Positions 18,834 through 32,200 of a stretch of DNA of 64,000 nt are shown in pieces. Numbering within the stretch: the first letter of the stretch is position 1; each line of letters begins with the position of its first letter. Location of the stretch: NCBI GenBank assembly GCA_014773175.1, contig VXCM01002032.1, positions 1-64,000 on the forward strand. Direction: 5' to 3'. The notes beneath the pieces were generated by a model, which worked only from the letters and a program-made list of their open reading frames with translations, had not been told where the DNA came from and did not search any database. The stretch comes from Lucifuga dentata (lineage: Eukaryota > Chordata > Actinopteri > Ophidiiformes > Bythitidae). A program made the position numbers and the translations under genes.

Positions 18834-21800
18834 CAGCCACATTTACTGCAACTATTAGTTTTTCTCTAAACAATTGAACCTATAATCAGCTGATATTTTT
18901 TCATATTTCACTGACATCAGTAATCTAGTCATGTACAACATGAGATACAGTGACTGCATCAATGTATGCACGGTTCTACCCTCGTCTTTTTTCTGTTTTT
19001 TAACACAGGAGGGTGTGGGTGATACTCCGGACTCATATGCCTATGATGGGAACAGAGTGAGAAAGTGGAACGTGACTACCACTAACTATGGCAAGGTGAA
19101 CAAGAAGACAGAAATGGCATTCATGATGCTGGTTTTTCTTGTTGTATTTAATTGATGAAATAACTTTGACAGGATTCTGATGTTCTACTTTTGTTTTTTT
19201 TTCTCTCTTTTCAGTCCTGGGCAGCTGGAGACATCGTGAGCTGTTTGATAAACCTGGATGAGGGAACCATAACATTCTGTTTGTAAGTAACTAAAGCATG
19301 TCTGTCAACAAACTGTTCAGTTTTAGTGTAAGAGCTAATAGGACTGAAAAATAGTTGCAGTAAAAATTTGTCATTGGATATCTTCATGCTTTGTCTTTGT
19401 GTCCACAGGAACGGCCAGTCTCTGGGCACGGCATTCACCGACATTAAGATGGGTCCAGGCATAGCTTACTTTCCTGCCATCAGCCTCTCCTTTAAAGAGT
19501 CGGTGGCTTTCAACTTTGGCAGCAGACCTCTCAGATATCTTTTCAGCCCACAGGACAGATTAAGAAATACACAGCTTATATTTATTTTTGTACTTGAAAG
19601 TTTTATTTATGACTGAGCCATCAGAACACCACTGCATTTTCCATCACACTTGTCATATTTATCTTTGGGAATGTAACAGTTATACTTTTCTGGCTTTTCA
19701 TTTTTCACAGCATGTTTATTACCATAAACAGTTTACAATATCATATAGAGGAGGCTCTCGAAGATATTGCATCACTCATGCCTTTAACATGGAAAAGGTC
19801 ATTTTATTCTGTGTTTGTACTTAACCTGTGTGTGATCCACATACCCTGTGGATGGCTACCTGCCCCTTCAGAATCCCCCAACTACAGACTTGATGAAAGC
19901 ACACAAACTACTGGGCTACATCAAGAATGTTCTCTCCACTGACATTGACACGCAGGTAGGAATTCACGTCTCATATCGTCAAGGAAAATATAATTATTCT
20001 CAAATGTTAAGGGTCTTTTTATGGGCTTAATTACTTCTATCAGACAGATGTTTTATTATGGTCTGTAAGAGCCTCGTGAGCCTCCTTGTCTGGTTTTGTA
20101 TGTGCTGCAGGAGGAGAGGCTGGTGGAGAAAGACTCCTCTACGTGGAGGCTTCAGGGAGAACCCACAGTCCTGATCACTCAGGCTCACATCTTCAACTAC
20201 TTTGCTCCACTTATGGTGAGAGACGTTATATGGTACTGTTGGTGCACTTGTAGTTCTACATCTGAGTAAGTTCTCAACTGCCTTTTGACGATTTAAAATG
20301 GTCTAACATGTAAATTTACCGCCATGTTTTATTGTGGCAAAGTGTATTGGAAATTGTTTTTAAAGCAAACAGTATCATTCTCAAAGTTTGAGAATGGTAG
20401 CAACCCTAAAATCTGTAGCCATGCTGGATCATAGATCATATCTTTTTGCAACCTGTGGTGAATTTATTTTTGAGGTTCAGAATATTGGTGAAACAGTTAA
20501 TCTATGAATCAATTAGTTAATAGAGAGAAATTTAATCAACAACTGTTGTAATAATCAGTCATTTGAGTTACTTCTCAAATAAAATCCCAAGCTTTTGCTG
20601 TTTCTCAGATGTGAGGAGTTGCCGCTTGTCTCTACTTCATGTTAGCATAAATTAAAGAAGTTTAATTTCTTAGCTGTTGTCAAAACAAATCAAGCTTCAC
20701 TTCACTTTGGCCTCTGAAATTTTGTGCTATCAAGACCTGTTGCTGGCTGCCACCCTGATGTTAACAGTCAAGCTGCTCCAGCTCATTTTCTGAACCGTGG
20801 TGTCTGTTGGCCCTTACACCGGTTGTACAGCTCTCTGAGATGTTTTTGCAGACACACAGATCTTGATGGGCTTCATTTTAAACAAGCACTTTCATTTGCC
20901 TTTGAGATTTGATAGATACTGTTCTTTTTTAATTTTCCTAAGGTGACCATTGCTGTCAAACTGCATAGCGACAGGTGTCTCGAGTGTAGCGTTGATGTTT
21001 GATAGTAAGACATTTCATTGTGTCCCCACTGCAACATAATGACAGTGTTACTTTTAATGGCTCTCCAGTGTAAAGTGTATCTGGTAGAGGATGTGCTGAT
21101 GAACTTCCTGCTGGGGATTCTGGAGGGAGGAGGTTCAGTGGATGAACATCCGCTCATACAACAGCTTCTGGACCTCTTCTGGCTGCTAATGGAGGTGCAC
21201 ATGACACACACACACACACACACGAAATGAAACAGTAACCTGGATGTGTACTGTATGTGTCTGTTACAGTATGTTGATTTCCACGACAGGCTATTTTAAC
21301 CATATCATTGTAACATAATGCAATTATAAGATAAAGTGCATCAGGGGTTGTACCTTCTTTATAGATTTTAAAGAATCTGCTGAATTTAGCTAATTTCCCT
21401 CAAAGCTTAAGATGTGTATTACCCCAAATCATGTACCGTAAGTATGAAAGAACTGCTTTTTTTTTTTTNGTTTTTTTTTTTTTGTCTTGTTTATCTGTCT
21501 TTCTCAATAGGACTATGAAGTGAGTGAGTGCCTGAAACAGCTGATGATGTCATTGCTGAGGGCCTATCGCTTCTCCCCCATCATCCCTGACCTGGGCTTC
21601 CAGGTAAGACTGGGGTCTGCCCTGCCCGGGTTGACTAACCCAAGGGGGCTAAAACCCATGATCTGACCCCCATTCAGTAGGTTGGAAGCCTGTCTACTGG
21701 CCTGGGTTCTGGTTCAAATTGTCAGAATTGATACAAGAGCTGTAGACTGTATGTGATAACATTATGTGACATCCTGACAAAAGGAATGCTGATATACAGT

Positions 21801-24800
21801 ATGCTGTAGATCCACCGCTGGTTGTTACATCCACGTACATGCTGATAATCATTCACCCAGGTGGTTAAATTTATTTGATGTTAACATTTTGTCATTTTTC
21901 TGCGTGTTTCAGATCCACTATCTGCGTCTGACCACTGCCATCCTGTGTCATGAGAAGTCCAGGAAATACCTGCTTAGCAATGTGTTATATCCTTATTTTA
22001 CTTTGTACTGAAATCAGTTAAATCCACTCTTCAGGAAGGAATATGAACCCAGTAAAGTAAAAGGAAGCCATTATTCATGGAGGAAGCCTCCATGAATAAT
22101 GCTTCATTAATGAATAATTCATGAATAATGCTTCATTGTTTGAAGTATTATTGAAATGTTGAATGAGTTTGACCAAAATTAATCTGTGTTATAATCTGTT
22201 ATGTTTTCTAACACTTTAGTGTAAGATTTTAATTGAGACTGCTCTGTCAATATAATGTAAATTATATGCAAAGAAGGTCAGAATCAATTATAATTCTATT
22301 GTTGCAATTTTATGTTATAATCCTAGCATATTATATATTAATGTTTAGCAATAAGTTGACTTTCTTAACAACAATTTACATTTGATGTGCTGCGTTCAGT
22401 TGTGTTCTTTTACATCAAGACCCCACTAAGAGTGAAGGAGGCGGGCTTAGAGGAGCTCATCCCAACCACTTGGTGGCCCACACATTTTGACAAAGAGGTA
22501 AGCCTGAGAGTGGATTGGAGTGGCCTCCAGCATAATATTTGCATGGCTAAAGGAACTTTTTAATTTTAAAGCTTTGTCCGGTATTGTATGACTGAGTGTT
22601 TTTTGATTACCTGAGTGTCTTGAATGTTGTTTTAACTCAGGGAAAAGATGAGCGGGATCCCAAAGATGAAAGTGCAGATGAGCGAGTGAGACGTCGAGCC
22701 TATGAGAGAGGCTGTCAGAGACTCAAAAAGAGGATTGAGGGTAAGACTTTGTTTTATGGTTCCCTCATCAGTGACTGCCGCATTTAATTATTCATCTGTT
22801 TATCCCTGTTTATTTTTATTTCACTGCAAGTCATTCTGAACACATTCACTTATACTAGAGACACCTGGGGAGTTCGGAAACATAGTTGAATTCTTTCTGA
22901 GTTTCTATAAAATATACTCTGGAAAGCATACAAAATGTGTTGTTGGGTCCATATTCTTATTACTACTTGTTTTATGGCATTGTCAGTTCACATTGTTGTG
23001 ATGCCTTAAAGCTGTAAATAGATGCAGCCATTTTATAGCTCACTATATTGCCATATGTCAGGTTGAAAAATGATTTAGGTCTTTTATATCAAGAATGCGA
23101 ACATAACACAAACACTTCAAACTCTTTTTTCATTTATGTCTTGTGTTTTCTTGTCCAGTTGTGTTTTTAATCATTTGAAATGAGTCAGCTGAGTTCTCTC
23201 CTCTGTTCTTGTCTTAGTGGTGGAAGAGTTGCAGGTTCAGATCTTGAGGTTGCTGCTCAATAACAAAGACAAAGGGACAGTAAGTATAAACAATAGTTGA
23301 AATAATCTTAACACTTAAAAAAAAACTTAACTTAGTTTAAAGTAAATAAAGTAAGTTTAAAATAAACTTAGTTTAACCCTGAAACTTAAGGGTCTGGCCG
23401 GGGACAGGGAAGTGTGGGCCGGTCTGCTTAGTCTGCTGCCACCTCGACCCAGACCTGGATAAGCGGAGGATAATGGATGGATGGATGGATGAAATAATCT
23501 TGACACAGTGGCATTTCAAAGCGGACTGCTTACCTTTTTAAATTGTTTGTATGATGATGAAAAAACATTAGTAAACCACAAAATAACAAGAAGATTATAG
23601 ATAAGTAGGAATGCTGTCATGAATGAGTCATGACACTTTGCATCAGGTTGATGGTGGCAACCCTGGTGGTATTTACTCTCAATGGAAACCTGAAGCAGCA
23701 ACCTGGTTTTCAATGTGGCAAATTGGTGTGTGTGTGTGTGTGTGTGAGTGAGATCACTAGGCTGCTCAGACAATGACAGGAAAAACTATTAGGAAGAATG
23801 CACTGATGTATTATTAGTGTGATTGTGATGCAGCGATCACAGTCGTCTTGCATACTTATTATTCCTACTGTGTTTTTTTGCTCATCCATAACTCAAATAC
23901 TGTTCATGCTACACATACCGTTCATACATCAATGTGTGTGTAATTTCATGCCATGTTATGCTTTTTCATAACATCTGCATAATTTTGAATGCTGAAAAGG
24001 ATATTGCAAGCGGAAATACTGATACTCCCAAGCAGTATTCCCAAGCATATTCCTAAGTGGCATTCTTGTATTCCCAAGTGGTATTCCCAAGTGGGAATAC
24101 CAGTATTCTCAAACTGTATTCCTGAGCGGTATTTCTGAGTTTGATTTCCAAGCGGGAATACTGGTATTTCCAAGCGGTATTTCCAAGCAATATTCCCAAG
24201 CTGGAATACCAGAATTCCCAAACAGTACTATCGATCGGTATTCCCAAGGGTTATTCCGACCTGTAATCCTGAGTGGTGGTATTCCCAAGTGGTGGTATTC
24301 CCAAATGGTATTCCCAAGTGGGAATACCGGTATTTCCAAGCAGGAATACCTGTAATTTCCAAGCGGTATTCCTAAGCGGTATTCCCAAGCAGTCTCCAGT
24401 CGAACCATTGGAGACTGAACTGCTTATTAAAATGCAGCCACGACATCCATTCCTTGGTGCACCTGGTACCGCATTCCTACCTCTTGCAGGGTCATGCCTG
24501 TGTTTTAATAAGCAGTGGAGGGTGCTTAAGAGTGGGTCCATAGATTCGGCTGGTGAACAGGTCCTGGATTGTGTGGTGGCTCTCCCATCAGATGAAGCCC
24601 AGCATGGGGGAAAAAATCAGCCATGAGCAGGGGTAGGGTTAGGTGCTTCCAAGATTGGTCGGGACTTTCAGGGCAGTGAAGCAAAACTTTAAATTACTTT
24701 ATTTATTATGATTTCAAAGGAATGTCAAAATGAAGTAAATCGAAATATAGCTTTGATCCATGCATTAAAACTCTCAAACCATCTTCAGCTGAAGCTGAAA

Positions 24801-24819
24801 CTTCTTCATCCTGATGTGC

Positions 24820-24866
<47 letters not shown>

Positions 24867-26254
24867 ATTTATTTATTTATTTTTATTATGATTATTATTC
24901 TGAATAAGCTCTATTTACCTTCACATAAGTTCCTCATACATGGGGAGTTTTTGAAGCAGAAAGTTAGTTTTCTCTCCAATACTTTTGCCATGTTCCTGGA
25001 GAAGATTGAAGAGTGAAATCCTCATCTTCAGGAGCATTTATATCATCTTGGAGGAGCATTAAGGAACCACCCTCATTTATAATTGTGTTGACAAAACAAA
25101 TTAGATGCAATGAAAATTTGATACAGACAAAAAGCTTAGAACAGTTTGAAAGATCAGTCAAAACCAGTGCCTTTTATCTCCACTGAGGAAGGAACAGCAC
25201 ACCCCGCTTGTTAGAAACAAGTGGGATGTGTATATAACGTGTAAATAACATGCATAATTTATGAGTTATTGTGCATTATATAATGCAAAAATAACTATAG
25301 TTTCCAATCAACTAAACTTGATATTATATATTGGGATCTGCATATCATGTAAACTTTCAACATGCTCAATACTATGTATTGATCAAATACACATAACTTT
25401 ATTATGTTGACCTATACATTTTATGAGTTATTATGGCTTGTATTGTGGCAAAACCCTAAAGTAGCTCATATTAACAAAAGCTTAAAAGTCTGCAATACAG
25501 TCATGCTGCTTAGCATAGCAATCACACACATTTTCTTCAGGAAATGCAAATCTAGTTGAATATGCTAAGTTGAGGATTATGTTAATGCAGACAAATTAAA
25601 AGCTGAGATACTGAATCAACAACTTTGTGACTTGGTTCAGTTAATTTACTTGACTTACTCTTCACAATACTGTGATAATGCTAATCAAAAAGGAATCTCA
25701 AGAGGATGCATTTGTGTGTGTCATTCTCATTCGCTTGTTGTTTAATTAAGGTTATTCTCATTTTGGCTAATGGGGTCATTCCCTACTTGATCTTAAATCT
25801 TAGATGCCTCAGTACTTCTTTTGAGTTTATTTGTCACAGTGTGTCTGGTTATGTACTGCCATCAAACAAAGTACTTAGACAATCCAATCTTAATCTTGTA
25901 GTCTTATAGTCTTTGCCTTCCTCTTTTAGGGTGAAGCCTCTCGGTACATTTTCCTGAACAAGTTCAGGAAGTTTCTCCAAGAAAATGCCAGTAACAGAGG
26001 GGTAAGAACTGCACTTCAGATGAGTAAAGCAGTCTTTACAGTGCACAAATTATGTCACAGCTTAATGACTTAGGACCTATTATTGTCATGAGCACTAAAT
26101 TTTATTTGCACAAATGTAGTAAATATCCAATGTCTGAGGCAAAGAAGACAAGCATATTTTTACTTAAAATACAGTATCTATTCAAGTTCGGTTAAACTAT
26201 TGTGTGTGTAATTATGTGAACATGATAACAGTTTGCATATGCACAAACACTCTT

Positions 26255-26295
<41 letters not shown>

Positions 26296-29200
26296 CTGCA
26301 TGCATTTTAAAATGTGTGTTCATGTGTTTGATCAGCACCCCACAGCACTGTGCCCCCCAGAGTACATGGTGTGTTTCCTCCACCGTCTCATAACGGCCGT
26401 GAGGAGCTGCTGGGATGAAGGGAAAAGGAAGAGCTCAGGCAGCATCAGCAGTGAAGGTACAGTCTACTGGTGTTTCATTTTAACTGGTATTACTGGTTTG
26501 TAATCTGCATCAAAACTATCTTCCAACCATTTATTTACAGGCTGTAGGTTCAATGTGCAGCATGTTGATTGGTGCTTTCATGCATTTTATTCTCAATAGG
26601 TTCAGAAATTATCAAATGAAGGTGATATAAATGTCATATTTTCCCTTTTAGGAGAAGATATCAAACCATTAAAGATAAATGACAATAAATGTACATCTAA
26701 CATTAGAGAAAAAAAAAAGTAAAACAGGCATATACAACAGGCATAATGGCCTGTTATGTACATAAATGGAGGTACTTGAATAGAAAAAGCTTCTGATATA
26801 ACAGAGTTCAATACAGCACCACAGCCAGCTAGTCTTAGAAACTAAGAGAGTTGAATCGACACCTCTCTGATGTGTCAGCAAAAACTTCACAGAAGTTTAT
26901 TGCAGGGCTGCATGCTCGATTGCAGTGGATTATACTGTTGTAAAGTGTGAAGCGAAATCATTAGCTCGCTGCTGTCTGATACGTGGAGTTCACTGGATGT
27001 GTGTTTTTGTCTGCTCCATATTTGTTCTTTAAACTCATTGCCTTACTGAAATTCATTTTAGCCAGACTATTCAAAACACTGACGAGAAGCATAGTTAAAG
27101 GCAGCTGAACTTGTTCTTGCTGCCTTGTTTGCCACTCTTTCATGTAGCTTTTTTCAGGTCAAAACTGAAGATAGCCAATGACGTAGATGACTAAAAACCT
27201 TCATAGACATGATTAGATGACTCACAAAGCCATTAGCTGGCTGTTCACCCCAACTAATGATTGATTGCTAATGTTTAGCCCTCTGGCACTTCTCAGTAAC
27301 AAGCAATTATCTTTGGTCATCTCATCTTCTCAGCGGCGTGCATTAATTCACATGGCCTCTCTCATCCATGCTTTCTGAGAGGCCTAAGATTTGTGAAAGC
27401 TCAGCTTGTATTCATTATTACATGTGTATATGTATTTGTGTGTGTTTGCACACCTCTGTCCTATAGTATATGTTTGCCTCTTTCTTTTGCCTCTCATCAT
27501 AGTGGAAAATAGTGACAAGGACAATGGAGCTTTTGACATTTATTGCTCTTGAAGTAGAAGTGAGGTTGTTTATAATTTGCTAGGTTTGCTTACTAATCTC
27601 TTTTCTGACCCCTGTTCCCTTGTCACCCTCTCTGCCTCATGGCATCTGTTTTAATTTTCTGCTCATTTTCCGTCTGCATTGACATCATTTTCCCCTTTCT
27701 GCACTTTGTCTTATCTTATCTTGTTCTTATATTTTCCTTTCTTATTCTCGCATTTTCCTTTTTTCTCACTCTGACTTATTTCACTGTCATCCTTCTTGTA
27801 CCTTTTCATCCATTACCCAAATCTTCCTCATTCCTAACTCTCTTTCGTCTCCCTCCGCCTCCTTCCTTCTTTCTTCAGAGGCCTACATCCCTCCTCAGCT
27901 CTTCTACAATGGGAAGGTAGACTACTTTGACCTGCAGAGACTCGGAGGCCTCCTGTCCCACTTGAAGAAAACACTCAAAGGTTGGTATGTTTTAGGCCTG
28001 TAGGAAAGGTCAAAATTGGGATCAGTTTGTCTGTTTCAGAATGTGGAAGATTTTTTTGTTTTTCCTTCACAAATTATAACATTTGTTGTCACTCAGTGGA
28101 ATCTGAGAACTGAAATGCTGCTTCTAACCCTGAATTCTAACATATAAATGTAATTTTGGCATCAATATCAGCATTAATTAAATGCTGTGATTGATTCATT
28201 CTTCATATGATTTATTTGAATTTGGTGAGGGCTGCAAATACTACAAGGGAAAATAAAGTCAACAAAGTAGTAAACAAAGCTCTGCACAAGTTGCCGAGTT
28301 CCACTAGAGGGAGCAATTACTGTATGTTCTTTAAATTCAAGCAGCCATGAGTCCAAGTTTGGCTGCTGACATACAGTGGGTTTTGTAAGAAACATGACTA
28401 TGATTTTATAAAATGTCCCTACTTTTAGTGAACATTCATTAAGAATCTTTAATATTTTCAGTGTATTTTGCTTTTTCTTTTAAAATGCACAATCTCTAGC
28501 TAAAAATTGCTGATTTAACTGAGCATCTGAACTGAATTTAGTCTAGTTCGATTTTGCTCTGAAATGCAAAACTTACTATCAACAAAAAAGCAACCCTTTC
28601 TGAAAATAAGTATCTTTAGGCAAATTTTAAATATCTGATTTCAGAAACTACTTGTGATTTTTAATGGGTTTTGCAGGTCTTTGGTATAATCACTTATTAT
28701 ATAATTGTAATCATTTACTCAAAAAACTGGCCATAAATGTCCAACTGAGAAAAATGAAAGCACCCAAATTGGATAGATGTTGTTTTCATGTAGCAGCTGT
28801 GCTGTGTTTGCATCCTGTCATCAAAGTAAGGAGCTGAAGTGCAGGGTTTGGTTGTTGTCAGCAGATACGCCAGGCAGGTGCGTAATGTGGATTGATATTC
28901 CAGACTCTATGCTCTGGCAATAAGGTATCACTGCCAAAGAAGACTGAGTGGCACGACTGAAATTAGTCGCCTGCTACAGTAGGCAATTAATTTCGATTTT
29001 TCCCGAGAGTAGATTTGGTCTTCAGTTTTAGTTAGAGTGATGAGGAAAGTTTGTGAGCACTATATTAGATGTCCTTCAAAAGTCAGAAAGCTTAATCGAG
29101 AGGGAAACATAAAAGGAGAAAACAAATCAGCTGTATGACAGTATAAAGGTGTATTTAAACTGCCAGTTTTACACTGAAACAACTCTTTCAAATAGTTGAT

Positions 29201-32200
29201 TTTTTTAATCAAGAATATGTGATGGAGAAAAAAACAGAACAAGAAAATAAGGAGAATAAAGAAAAGATGAAGAAAAGTTTAAGGTTGGTTAAAACAGATG
29301 TATACAGAACTACTAAGACCACCATATTATATAGCTTTTGTAAATTACTTTAATCTCGGTATTACCACAGAGAAAAGCCACTTCACTAAAGAAATGTTGC
29401 GTGATGCACTTGCACAGTTCCTGTTATCATTCTGCATAATGTGATCTCAACATGGTTCAGGTTGTTTTTGCCTTTTCAATAACAGAACACTCCAGTCTCC
29501 ATCTCTGACTGAGTTATAACACCACTGGCCAGGCTGTTAGCAGCTGATCTGAAACTATCCATCTTATTTTGCTCATTAGTGTGGGTCTTGGAAACTTTAG
29601 GATGTCATTAATTTAAAAAGATGGTTTCATGCAGAACAAGTCTAACCACCTCATTACTGGCTTAGAGTTGTGGTCTACACCTCCGCGACTTTTTCAGTGG
29701 CTTCAGCACGGCATGATTTCTTATCAATTCCACACAAGTGCCACTACTTGATTAATGACTTAGAGTGGATATTGGTTGGTTGCTTATCACATAAATAATT
29801 AGAATGCCTTTATCAGATAATGCCTTTATTGTCATTGCTCAGAGTATAACGAAATTTGTGATAATTCTTTACTGTACATTCACACATAATCAACAAAATA
29901 ATAGTGCACAAACACAACCAAACAAGGAGGACACAATTTCTCTAACAGTAAATATGTATATATAAAGATAAATTCTTCTGAGATCTTCATGTAAATTATG
30001 AACTTAAGCAGCAGAAATATTGCACATTTACTGAATTGCATTGGCCCTTTATGCAAGTAGTGCAGTTGAAAGTGTAACAACAGTGTTCATTATTTGGCAG
30101 AGTTTAGTGCAATTATGGTTCTCGGACAGAAATTGTTTTTTAGTCTGTTTGTCCGTGCTTTGATGGCCTGTAGCATCTGCCAGAGGGCAGCACGTCTCAA
30201 ACAGATGATGCCCGGGATGGGATGGGTCTTTAAGAACCTTGGTTACTCTGCTGAGGCAGCGAAAGCTGAAGATATCCTCCAAAGACGACAATGATCTCCT
30301 GAGCTGTGTTGATGACTGTTTGGAGAGCTCTCCTGTCCGCTGAGCAGCTGGAATACCAGACGGAGATGCAGTATGCCAGCACACTTTCGATGGAGCAGTG
30401 GTAGAAGCACCCAGCAGCTTCCCCTGCAGGTTGTTTTTCCCGAGGATTCTCAGGAAGTAGAGTCTCTGTTGGGCCTTCTTGACTATTACGGTGGTGTTGG
30501 TCGTCCAGGAGAGCTCTTCTGCAATGTTTGTTCTCAGGAACCCTTTTCACACAGTCCCTGTTTATATGGAGTGGATCATGGTCTGCTTTGTAACATAACA
30601 TGCTGTATGTTGTTGCTAATTTAGAGTGTTGTCCTAATTCAGAAATATAATTGCTGGCTGCAGGCTGTTTCCTATTTTGTTGGGACTTATTTATATTATT
30701 ATCTCTTTTGATTCAGACGCAGCGCTCTAACAATGCTCACTGCCCTGTGACTCATTATCTCACACGTGACTGCTTTATCTGAACAGCAGCAGATCAGTGG
30801 AGTTCAGTGACTGTGCTGCTTTGTCTTATGAAGGACTCTGTAGGGTTTAGATTGTTTTTGCCGTTTCCCACAAAGGGAACAACACTTTTAGATCCCAGCA
30901 GGATAAAGTCATTGACCTTGTCCCCCCTTCCAGATTGATTTTTCTCAGCAGCTAAAAGTGGTATCTGCATGGCATGCTTAATGAAATAGACTTCAGCGCA
31001 CATACCTGCATGTGCACGTTCATCTGTATTCATGACCTCACTCACATACAGTCTTTTAGTTTCTTACCACAGTAATTCAAGTCAGTCTTACTGCTCCATC
31101 TTAAATTTCAGTCATACCCATATAAACAGTATTTTTATATGGCTGATTATCTCCAGGATAAAAAGAAAAAAATATTAAATGCAAATATGCAATTATTCTG
31201 TAGCCTTTACTGAATGTCCTCAAAAATGTTTCATGATGATGTTTATTTATGCTATACAGTATATTCTTTAAGGCTTGTGTGAAAAGATAGCAAACGCCAC
31301 CCTTTGTACCCAAAACAAAGGAACCATGTTTGTATAGGCCACCATACCAAGTCAGCATTTACTTATAAAAAAACAGAAAATCTATTTATTTTTTATGAAC
31401 AGTTCAATTCTTGGTAAATATCTACACACACAAGCATCTATCCATGTTTGTGTGTGTGTGTGTGTGGAGTGCAAACCATTAGTGATTGATGCTTTCACTG
31501 GGTTTGACGTCATAATCCTGAGTCTTGTGTTCTCTTTTTCTTCCTACTCCTTGTTCTTTCTCAGCCACCTCTTGCCGTCTCTTTCCGTCTTTTGCGCCTT
31601 TCAGGTTTTCTCCTCTTTATTCCACTTTTTTCACTTTTCTTCTCTCTGCTCTCCCTCTCCCCCTTCTCTCCTCAGTATTTCCCTCCAACCTACTTCACTT
31701 TACCTGCATTTAATCAAGGCTTGATTAATACCACCATCATTTAGCCCAGTAAATCAGCAGGCCATTCATCCCGCTGCTGGCTGCTCTCATGATGTGGTGT
31801 CATCTGTTGTTCGTGAAATATGACTGTTATATATTGATTAGCTTACTGATCAACTTGATTGACTGCCAGGAAAGGTTTTTCATTACATCATGCTTACCTG
31901 GAACTGTACCATTAAAATCACCAAGACTGCATTAATATATTTTTCACAGGACGACAACAGAATATTAAAATATTCTTGTTTCCGTCTGCAGAATCGTTGC
32001 ATATGATGGACAAATGCTAGTCATATCAGTTTAGGTCACCATGTGGAACAGACTGCTGCTTGTTGTTGGAATTAATTTTCAACTCATTTGAGAAACATTT
32101 TAATAGAGGTGGCGTGTACAGCAGCTCATTTTGAATCTGTTATAGCTGTAGCCTGTTTTAGCTGTAGTCTGTTCTTCTGGAACTGTCAAACAACATTTTA

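Noticed and set aside
19283..19840. A GT-AG alternative for the intron after RNF123 exon 10
   Set aside because: No GT close to 19534 and AG close to 19841 keep the RPLRYPV motif in frame; the AT-AC pair does so exactly.
22065..22104. The hairpin as a microRNA precursor
   Set aside because: The stem is too short and the loop only three bases; a miRNA precursor needs about 30 pairs.
23946..24408. Several overlapping minus-strand frames repeating GNT-WEY
   Set aside because: They are produced by the tandem array at 24006-24396.
24824..24882. CRISPR or other spaced repeat array
   Set aside because: It is a plain GA/TTAT microsatellite; no direct repeats with unique spacers occur anywhere in the window.
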